This document shows, in pieces, positions 55,853 to 64,000 of a stretch of 64,000 nt of DNA. Source of the stretch: Hypoxylon rubiginosum. Lineage: Eukaryota > Ascomycota > Sordariomycetes > Xylariales > Hypoxylaceae. A program made the translations under genes and the position numbers. The DNA lies in the NCBI GenBank assembly GCA_902806565.1, contig CADCXA010000012.1:248001-312000 (forward strand). Direction: 5' to 3'. Numbering within the stretch: the first letter of the stretch is position 1; the number at the start of each line of letters is the position of its first letter. The notes beneath the pieces were generated by a model. That model saw nothing but the letters and a program-made list of their open reading frames with translations, had not been told where the DNA came from and ran no database searches.

Positions 55853-56319
55853 TCAATCCACGTCGACACCAAGACCCCGGAGGTCTGCCTTGGCCAGGTC
55901 GATCTCGGCCATTAGCTCCTTATGAGCTTCGGGGACATCGTGGAAGGTCATGACGTTCCAACCGAGACGGAAGAGCAGGTACGCGCCGAAGGAGACAAGA
56001 GCCCAGAAGGGAAGCTAGATCCACGAGACATTAGTGAATTGCATTCCCGCCAATATAAAATTTGTAGAACATGAATCAAATGCAACTTGTATAGGAAAGG
56101 TTCTACGTACGACGGGAACGATCTCGGTCTGGACCAGCTCCGGAAGAGGGACGAGCTGTAGGTAAAGGGCAAGATAGAGCTAAAGTAGAATATCAGCATA
56201 TATAATAAAAGGGAGTATCAGCGGTACGTTTAGCAAAGAGAAGGGGGTTAATGTCGGTGTCAGACACGTACGGAGGTGACCAGCAGGCCGATGGAGATAG
56301 TTTGCTGGGCGCGTGTCAT
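55853..56319 (-). CDS. dpm3: dolichol-phosphate mannosyltransferase subunit 3, three exons (92 aa)
   Basis: Exons 56319-56272, 56179-56111 and 56014-55853 with introns of 92 and 96 nt, all phase 0. It begins MTRAQQTISIGLLVTS, continues LYLALYLQLVPLPELVQ (first membrane helix), then LPFWALVSFGAYLLFRLGW (second helix), and ends with a polar helix, DVPEAHKELMAEIDLAKADL, and VDVD. Two N-terminal TM helices followed by a short coiled cytosolic tail, about 92 residues, are the hallmark of DPM3, the ER membrane anchor that stabilises the Dpm1 catalytic subunit. The complex makes Dol-P-Man for N-glycans, O-mannosylation and GPI anchors. The gene is easily missed because its exons are so short. Confidence 0.93.
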
Positions 56320-58610
56320 GCTGATGGCTGTGTAGTAGCAACTCGGCTGGGGATGGTTGTGTAATTGCAGATTATGTTAAGACTCCGACGAGGCTATCGA
56401 AAGAGTGACTTGAATGGACGTAGATGTTGTAGACAGATAGCTTATGCGATCCATCCGCTCCGTTGTAGAGAGAGAGGTCTTTCGCGACGCGGATGCACGT
56501 AAATCGGCTTGGGCAATAAAAATTTGGCGTTTTGCCCTTAGCGGGGCACTACCAAGTTAGTGGTCCATCCTTTACCTACATACATACCTTGTACATGTAT
56601 AAATACACATAAGACATTTATATTGTTATTTGCATATTAACTCCACTCCCTCCGCGTTGTCATTGTCTTTGTCTTTGTCTTATATATAGAAAAGTTCCAT
56701 CTGGTATAATCAAACACGCCCAACCTACACCCGTCGATTGCTATTGCTGCTATTCTTGGTCTATAGGTTATTGGACTGTAGGTTATGAGGTTATCTCGTA
56801 AAGTATGGCATACCAAATTGTAGATGGCACCTCTTGCAATAATGCTACCAGCATCAAAGCATGCGTAAGTCGTAGGTAGCCATACCTGAAGGCTGAGCAT
56901 GGCAATTCAATTTTTCTATTCTTGAGCGGGCTGGAACACTAATAAAACATTTATAGAGGTAGTTCATATACATTAATTTCATCATTGATGATGCAATCGC
57001 GGAACTGGGGGTTCCTTCTCGGGGGGCGCCACGAGACGCCTATATTTGGGCGAGATCCAGATAGGAGAAGAGAGCCATGAGAGTAACACGGCCTCTCAAC
57101 TATCTCTTAACTACCTCTGTACCTAGGTAGATAGTTGAAGTATAGAACCTGACTTCTGGCACCGTAAGGTTCTATGCATTTGGTAGCTTCAAGCTATGTA
57201 CCTAATCCAAGTATCAACACATCATCAAGGGGCACGACCGAAGCTTCACGATGGGACATGTCATCTTCATATGGTACAGGCCTATTCTTCTCACCAGCAG
57301 CATTATGGTCTATGAATTCTATAGCTACCCCTGGTTTTATATTTAGTCCACAGCCGCTCCCACGGCCATTACCAGATCGGAATATACCATGTAGTGTTTA
57401 ATATGCTATGGCATTTAGTAGTTGTACTTGAAGTTGTAAAGTCGACACCCGTCCAACCTAATTCTTGATAGTTGACCGCGGGCTTAGTATGTTCATCATA
57501 TTTACCCAGACCACCATCATAAGAGATAAGTCTTGGTAAAGCTTACATTATATACCTACCTAGGTAGATAAGTAGATTTCAGGGCTAGGTTGTGGCTAGA
57601 TTCTATTTCATCTAATAACCGTCGAGCTATTCTGATGTGAGTGTTGATGTTCATTAAACCAGCCAGTAGAATACCTATCTTTAGGAGCCCGGGAGGAAAG
57701 TTGAGACCGTTGTCTGTGAGCAATTTCCTCTACCAATGAAGTGCTCCGATCACACACATGGCCTCCTGGTCTCGCACTGGATTACTATGTGTGGTGGTAG
57801 CAGAAAGAGAGCTACTGCGGTCCTTGAAATGAAAGGGAATTGTAATAGTGATATCATCACATTACTTCCCACGCACCGCAAGTTATTGCTACAAGATACT
57901 GCCTTACACTATCTTTTTATAATTGTCTACGTGACTCCAGTCCTGGGATGAATGCCCAGCTGCCTCCAGCGTAGTCTCGCACAGCACGAGATCATACAAT
58001 AGAGCTTCGAGCATGTAGTTTGTGGATATAGGTAGTCCTTAGTTGCCATGAAAAGTGCCAGAATGGCATCCCTGGCCTTTTGCGCTCGTACGATCACAAA
58101 AGCCAGCTCTGAGGAGGTGGGTATCTAAGATAGCTTCCTAAATACAACTACCTCTGTAGCCAATATCTTTCCTGCGCGTTACTTTTACGTTCCATAACTC
58201 AAACCACTTCTTGATATCGCAGACTGGGTTGGTCGAGCCTTACAGACCTCACCTATTTCCATCATCCTTCCAATATCCCTCGAGTTTAGCAACATGCTGT
58301 GAAATCAAGACTCAGTCTCAGATTCTCTCTCACAGCATCTTCACTGCTGCCCTAGTCTTCAAGTAAGTATAATCGAATCTACTTCCTACATTCGTAGTCT
58401 CCCAGTGTATCGCTCACCATTATCGGATCCGTTACAACAGCTCACCCCAATCTCGGAACGTTTACTCTCGAGCATCCATTACCATCTACTCGAGGTATCT
58501 ATCCCTTTAATCCTGGCAATATCGACCTCGTATTCAACCATTCTACCAACCCAGCCTTCAATCTATAAGTCAACTGCCCGCCAACTAAACCTGTCGCCAA
58601 ACGGAATAGA
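56320..58610. other. intergenic
   Basis: About 2.3 kb, AT-rich, with CCTAGGTAGATAG-type motifs near 57121 and 57553 and a TTTGTCTT repeat near 56660-56678. Short frames have no support. The last ~350 bases, relatively C-rich, probably belong to the leader of the DUF7587-like gene. Confidence 0.5.
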
Positions 58611-59521
58611 ATGGCTGAACTCCCGACACAGAAAATAGTGGTACCTCGCTACGGCGAGAGAAGAATAGCGCAATCGTCTATGCCTGACATCCAGGCATGG
58701 ATCGTGGATGCTAAATCCGAGAAAGGCATCCCGTTCAAACTCTGGATGAAGCCCGAAGCCTATCAAGAACTGAGCGGTCTCTACCCTGAGCTTCCCGACG
58801 CAGAGGATATAATACGGCGTGGTGGTTTCCTTCACGGGCGACCAATGGTGGACATCGGAATCGAGCTCGAGACATGCGGAGGGCCAAGTCGGCCTACCAA
58901 GTTGTATCGTGTAATCCACGCTGACCAACCCTTCGGGGAATTAAGGCTAGAGGCTGTGGGATGATTCGGATCGACCCATTACATTTCCAAATCCTCGTTC
59001 AAAAGCACCTAAATTGGAGCTGCCGCAACCCGAGCCCTTTCATCTCGGTTACCGACAACCTCCAGAAGGTGAAGATAGTGGCGGCAGTTTATGAAGCCCG
59101 AGGTTTCTCTGGGATCGAAATTATAGAGTTCGATACTGCCAGCCCTGCGTGGAATAACGAAGAACATAGGCTATGGAACGTGAGAGACCTCGTCGAGAAG
59201 TTCGGGGCTACGGTGCTAAAACGTCGCGACTATCTCGAACAGGAATTCCTGGTCGAGTATTCGATCCCTCCCGGGTCGATTACTCGACGCTTTTCCTGGA
59301 AATCGGTGAGGAACGAACTGGACCCGGACGGCTTTTCAAGGCGTAGAATGAAGGCTATAGTGAAGAATCGAAATACAGAAAGTCGAAAGCGAGCACATGA
59401 AGAGGAGTCAAATGATGAGAACGATATAGCGGAGACTTCTGAAGCGGAGGCTGGAAAGGAGGTCGTAGTGAAAAAACAGCGAGGGTCTAAGCGTGCAACG
59501 GAATTCAAGCTGCGCGTCTGA
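58611..59521 (+). CDS. DUF7587-like protein with a reading-frame break or 50-nt intron
   Basis: Two adjoining frames overlap by four bases at 58961-58964. The first (58611-58964) ends KLYRVIHADQPFGEL. The second contains HLNWSCRNPSPFISVTDNL, VYEARGFSGIEIIEFDT and a charged nuclear-type C-terminus. These blocks in this order are what I associate with the fungal DUF7587 domain. Two readings are possible. One is a GTGGGA-CAAAAG intron at 58956-59005, giving 286 residues but removing DPLHFQILVQK, which looks like domain sequence. The other is a one-base loss near 58960, in a GGG run, which keeps it. The donor is weak and no clear branch point is visible, so a frameshift is a serious possibility. 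Function is unknown; the basic C-terminus suggests the nucleus. Confidence 0.6.
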
Positions 59522-59939
59522 ATAAGGGGCTGAGACCTTCGACTCGGCTCGAATGGTGATATCTAGTTGCTTAAGTGTCTGGTGGTGACTAAATACCTAC
59601 GCGAAGCTCTTCATATAACGCGATTTTCTACATAGATCTGACTTCTCGGGCCTCTACAATGCAATGACTTCTTCAAATCATTGATTCTTAGCCATGATTC
59701 TGATATTTACTATTCTACAAATATCTCTCTTGATATGACGAGTACGTCAAGTAAAAATTAGTAAGTTAAACCGGCCTCGGATGATATTCGAAATCAGTGC
59801 AGTCGTCAACGAGCTGATCTGTCCCGGGATATAAAAGCATTAATCGGGAACAACGCCTCGATCTAGGTGTAGATCAAAGCTAAGGAACGCGCTCTATCCA
59901 TCTTGCATCTTAATCTTAATGAGGCAATGCCGTTTGCTC
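59522..59939. other. intergenic
   Basis: Convergent spacer. No feature is recognised. Confidence 0.45.
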
Positions 59940-60626
59940 TCATAGAAACCCGGTAATCAACATGAAGATTATACCTAGAGTCCCTAGACAAATAGCCGCG
60001 CCAACCCTTAATGTGGTTGATCCGCTAACCGGAATCTGACTAGGGGACACAGTTGTAGCCGCTGTGGAAGAAGTGCCGCGAACCGGAGTGGTTGGGTGTA
60101 CGCTGTGAGTAGTCGACAGCGAAGGGGTGTTTGTGCCACCGGCGGCGGGGACCACAACTGCCATACTGATAGTGAGATGGACCGGTCTGCTACTAGAAAT
60201 GACGTGATCATGAAATTACTTACCCGTCGCTGTAGAGCAGGGCGTAGCACTCGTGAAGGCGGTAGAGCAGTTGAACCCGGTGCAGGCATCGCTCGGACTA
60301 GAGCTTGCAAAACTGAAGACGGCGTCCGACGGAGACGGGCTGGGGGCAACGGGGGCAGCAATCGAGACATCGGTCCCATTGGGCGACAGAATGATGGAAA
60401 TTGTAGACTGGAGAGTGCTGGTAACTGTGGTGGTGCCGGACAAGGTGGTATCTGGCCCCTCAAATGGGGTCGGCGCGATGCCACACTCGGATAGATATTT
60501 TGTGACGGTCTCGGTGACGCTCTTGGTGATGGTCACGTCCAAGAGATCATCGCCGCCGGAATAGGCCTGGGCAGTTGTAAAGGGTGCCAACAGGCAAACG
60601 AGTGACAGAAGCCGGCAAAGGGCCAT
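59940..60626 (-). CDS. small Ser/Thr-rich GPI-anchored protein, two exons (206 aa)
   Basis: Exon 1 is 60626-60224 and exon 2 is 60157-59940, joined over a 66-nt intron (donor GTAAGT, acceptor GGCAG). Of the nearby acceptors only this one restores the frame that carries the hydrophobic tail. A signal peptide (MALCRLLSLVCLLAPFTTAQA) is followed by a Thr-rich stretch (SVTETVTKYLSECG), Ser/Pro-rich sequence, a cluster of cysteines (ACTGFNCST, TPCST) and a C-terminal hydrophobic helix (VGAAICLGTLGIIFMLITGFL) typical of GPI attachment. It is probably a cell-wall mannoprotein. No named domain is visible. Confidence 0.75.
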
Positions 60627-62476
60627 GGCGAACGAGCGAGTGACTGCTGTAAGATGAGTAATATTGCAGCGGAGGCTAATACTTGCTTGACTCTATAGAC
60701 GGGACTTTGCTATCTTTATACATGGCTTGCGTCCTTGACGGTTGACCTGAAGCAAACATCAATGTCGTACGGTTGGTTCCACGCACTGCTCTTTCACGCG
60801 ACCCATCACTAGATTGGCGGTGCATTTCAATTTGAGGTTCTAGATACCGGCGGTGTCAATCGCAACGTTTCTTGTTGGAGAAAGGGAATACCAGACATGA
60901 GACGACCATGATTGCCCCAAGCACCGTCAAGGTAGCGTCGCACAATCCGAGGAGCGGAGATTACAAGGTAAGACTTCGGCCAACACTGAAACAGTTCGAA
61001 TGGTTGAATTCGTGTCAGGAAGCGTTATTTGCTCCTGTCCCAGTCACCACATACGATTCGTAGATCATAGGAGAAGGGTGGAATCATCCGAGAGCTCGAT
61101 ATGATTGCGTGTACAGCGTGAACGTGATGACTGCAGTCAAACCAATCTTCTAGCAGACAGCACCTGTACTAGTACTAGGAAAAGACAAACTATTAGATGA
61201 ACTGAAGCACGTAGAAGTGCTGTTACAGGCAGCAGTTCTGTGCTCGTATGATGCGTTGACCATCGCACGAAGCGGACGCTTGCTGCGGGATCTAACGTCT
61301 CGCACGTAGGATGGTAGGATGGTAGGATGGTAGGATGGTCGAAATGGGTTAAATCCAGGGACACGAGTGTGCCTTGGATCCTCTCGTGATAACCGGCCTT
61401 ACCTTACCCAATGTGTGCTTTAAAAGCTGGTGCAAAGCGAGGGAGATCTTGGTGCTGCTCTTAAGTCGCCAAGGAACGAGACAGACTTGAGAAAGATGGT
61501 TGGCCTTCCGAGATAATATGTTGATTTTGACACAAATAGTCTCCTGTTCTTCAAACCACCCGGCTGCCAATAATTGGTGCAGCTTGACGCAGCAAATCCC
61601 GATTTGTGCAAATACAGCATGCGATTTGTATGCCGCTGGCCGCCATAGTAGTATGGCGGCGAGCCTTGATTGGAGGCTCCTGAAATATGGTTGGTGGCTG
61701 GCCGTTGAAAACGCCGAGGCAGCATAGACGAGGCAACCCGAAAGTCGAGCGGGTTGCAAGCGATGCCGTCCGGGTTGGTAGCTCCCGTACGTCACTAAGT
61801 CCACCGATACTCGTATACCTTAAGCGACTTCTGCCAAAGCCCGTGTTGTCACTGAACGGAACGATTGGTTTCCATCACGTCGGTTTCGTATCCGCCTCGC
61901 CTTCGGTCACTTATATTGCAGTCGATCATAAAACCAAACCTTTTTCATTTTTTATATCTTACATCTTATATCTATACTCATAATGACATAGATTCTTTGT
62001 GTTTCTTGTAAGCTCGGCATCATATGCAAAATGAGATTTCGTGTCGGCTGTCATCACATAGAAACGCTTTTCCGGGAGAGATGGTGTAAAGGGTCCGAGG
62101 TAGGTAGAAGGAGAAAGAAAGGGGCTGACTCTAATGGTCCACTGTCCTACTATCGACCCCACTACTAAGATACCCATACCTTAGGTACATGTATGTACAT
62201 AAAGAGGTATGTACATATGTATATATGTAGGTACGTCTGATATCCAATCAGCATTGATAGAGGGTCTGCAATTTTGCCCATTTTGCCCATCGCCCCATCG
62301 TCGCCGCTCAAGGCCTACGAACTGCCTCTACTGCCTCTTCATTTTATGTCTATATCGCACTTCATATCTCCTTCTTCGCTTACCCGTTAATCTGCTGAAC
62401 CATTCTTCTCGCCGCGTTAGTCCGTAGAATCAATAAATTTCACCTTGATTTAAAGATCTGGGATGGGCTGAAGACC
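60627..62476. other. intergenic, with overlapping spurious frames
   Basis: About 1.85 kb between divergent starts. Open frames of 60-150 codons on both strands around 61.35-61.98 kb overlap and share no domain or clean splicing. A GTAGGATG octamer tandem lies at 61306-61337. Both promoters should be here. Confidence 0.45.
61306..61337. repeat. tandem octamer GTAGGATG x4
   Basis: Four perfect tandem copies in an intergenic region. Copy number is likely to be polymorphic. Confidence 0.75.
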
Positions 62477-64000
62477 ATGACTCCCGACGAGATCGAAGAG
62501 CTCTTCCATAACATTCCCGAAGACGAGGAATCAAAAATTCAGATGCTAAAACAAATCCGCGGTACTGTCAAGAAACTGCAAGAAACCAATTCCCCGGAGC
62601 TCGAGGCCTTGGTAGAGAAGATAGGGGATGGAAGTCGACAAGGTACAACCTCCGGCCTCGTCTCCGTAGATTCTCTAACCGCCATCTATTCGGTCTACGT
62701 AGTCTTTATTTGCACGTATGGAGACCTAACTAACTTCTCTCAGAGCGATGGAGGATACCACTTGGGGAATCCGGGCTGCTAGACTTCTTTCTAACCCTAG
62801 CTAAAGGGGGTGACCAAGACGTCGCAGTTACGGCCCATGCCCTCCGAATCATTGGCAATACTTGCGCAGACCAAGGTCCGGATGCATTATCGCCGGCCCC
62901 CCTTTCATCTCTATACGTGCTGACGTGCCACAGATGAGAATCGGCAGCGAGTCGTCGAGTCGGGCTGCCTGCCCCGGCTCGTCGCAATGCTGGGCCACGG
63001 CACCTTGGTACGATTCGCTGTCCCAGTCCTGTTCAACATTTGTGTTGATTATGGTGAGGATGAGCAATCGCTCCTAAGAACATGTAAATTCTGACGCCTT
63101 GTCGATCAGAACCCGCCCAGACAGCAGCGTATAAAGCCGGCTTGACTATCTACCTAGTCGATATTATCAGTAGTAAACGCCGGTTGCGGGAAGAGGCGGC
63201 GCCGTACATTAGTTTCGTCTACAAGTTATTTGGCCTTGTAGTGACTCAAGGTAACCAACCCCCTAGTTTGGACTCGTACCCTTCACCACGTCCTTCTTGA
63301 GGCGACTGAAACTGACGGGCTCCAAGAGTTCGAACCCGACTTAGTACCTCTTATAACGCCATTCTGCCTCTTAACCGAGGCACGTACTAGTGTATCACCG
63401 AGCCTCGATTCATCAGACGACGTCGAGGTTTTCCTAGAGCTGTCATCTGTAGCATTGACATATCTGTCCAGTAAACAACTCCAGGAGAGTTTCCTTGAGG
63501 CCCCTGGTGCCGTCTCACTCTTCTTGGAAGCCTTCCAGACAGCTGCCAAGGAGGACTCTTCCCTCCTACGAGGCGATGACGCTGAGGATCAGGCGCAGCT
63601 GAAGCAGCTTCAGCTGGCATTCACAGAGACCTTGGCTGACCTATCTGCGAACCCTCAATTTGTCGAGACGTGCCCGCTCGATAGCGAGCCGGCCAGCTTG
63701 CTGCTACATTGGGTCTCATTGCCTGCTCATCAAATGCCACTCCAAGCGGCAGCATGTCTGGCCTTAGGCAACATCGCCCGCTCTGATACGCCGAGTATCG
63801 CTCTGGTTCAGAACATATCAGTGCACAAGGCACTAATCGCCATCCTATCCTCCGACCCATCAGCTACGGATGCTCAGCTGCTACATTCCGTCCTCAGTTT
63901 CTTAAAGAACCTGTCCATCCCCGCGAGCAATAAGCCCATCCTCGGCCACGCAGGGCTACTAGACCATCATGTCCTACCCCGTATCTGGGACCTCGACACA
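62477..64000 (+). CDS. armadillo-type SmgGDS-like protein, 5' part, runs off the window
   Basis: Exons 62477-62642, 62744-62875, 62934-63053, 63110-63250 and 63327 to beyond 64000. Every donor found is phase 1, and introns are 101, 58, 56 and 76 nt. About 411 codons are visible. An N-terminal acidic helix (MTPDEIEELFHNI) precedes armadillo-like repeats such as VTAHALRIIGNTCADQ then DENRQRVVESGCLPRLVAML, VRFAVPVLFNICVDY, and QAAACLALGNIARSD with the following SLLHSV-type helices. The pattern fits fungal homologues of SmgGDS (RAP1GDS1), which bind small GTPases such as Rho and Rap. The intron at 63251-63326 is chosen because a shorter 16-nt gap would be too small and because it yields TQEFEPDL. 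The 3' end lies outside the window. Confidence 0.78.

Noticed and set aside
61349..61804. 151-codon minus-strand frame, with others overlapping it on both strands
   Set aside because: Several frames overlap in the same stretch, which points to chance openness. No domain is visible and no splice structure adds support.
63251..63266. 16-nt GT...AG gap in the SmgGDS-like gene
   Set aside because: Too short to be spliced. A 76-nt intron ending at 63326 with a CTGAC branch point restores the phase and a family-like sequence, so no frameshift needs to be invoked.

Overview
The window looks like chromosomal DNA from a filamentous ascomycete, most likely a Sordariomycete and possibly of the Xylariales; that placement is inference. 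The basis is short 44-100 nt GT-AG introns with CTAAC-like branch points, protein families typical of filamentous fungi (an RID/Masc1-type DNA methyltransferase, a Zn(II)2Cys6 factor, GPI-anchored Ser-rich proteins, a dynamin-like and a SLIP-GC-like GTPase), long AT-rich intergenic stretches, and a palindromic CCTAGGTAGGTA-type motif scattered between genes. Several of the longest open frames begin at GTG, TTG or CTG. For those I placed the start at the first suitable ATG and joined exons by splice site and reading phase.

Layout. 1-3756: no convincing gene. 3.8-9.0 kb: a small basic unknown protein (+), a three-exon dynamin-like GTPase (-) and a small secreted cysteine-containing protein (-). 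9.0-12.2 kb: intergenic, with one tentative small two-exon gene. 12.3-21 kb is conserved: a large LRR protein (two exons), a coiled-coil protein and a 3-ketoacyl-CoA thiolase, with a 131-bp MITE-like element at 16312-16442. 21.4-29.2 kb looks accessory: a small membrane protein interrupted by one TAG, a six-exon SLIP-GC-like GTPase interrupted by one TAA, a small single-TM protein and an unknown 326-residue protein. 29.6-36.5 kb: a kelch protein, a MetE-like methyltransferase and a GPI-anchored Ser/Ala/Gly-rich protein, all on the minus strand. 36.5-40.7 kb: a gene desert. 40.7-47.4 kb: the RID-like methyltransferase (-), divergent from a five-exon PrtT-like Zn(II)2Cys6 regulator (+). 48.0-49.0 kb: an unknown gene with a single in-frame TAG. 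50.4-56.3 kb: xanthine phosphoribosyltransferase (+), an OXLD1-like mitochondrial protein (-), a 703-residue nuclear-type protein (+) and DPM3 (-). 58.6-60.6 kb: a DUF7587-like protein with a reading-frame break, and a small GPI-anchored protein (-). 62.5 kb to the end: the 5' part of an armadillo-type SmgGDS-like protein that runs off the window.

Conserved genes are intact and splice cleanly. Four accessory-type genes each carry a single disruption: three lone stop codons and one frame break. Two of the stops are UAG in the loop of a short potential hairpin. Sordariomycetes are known to edit such UAG codons to UGG by A-to-I mRNA editing in sexual tissue, so recoding is a testable alternative to pseudogenisation. 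All three stops also fit CpA-to-TpA change, the RIP signature, and the window carries an RID-like methyltransferase. I saw no rRNA, tRNA, CRISPR array, autonomous transposon or biosynthetic cluster.
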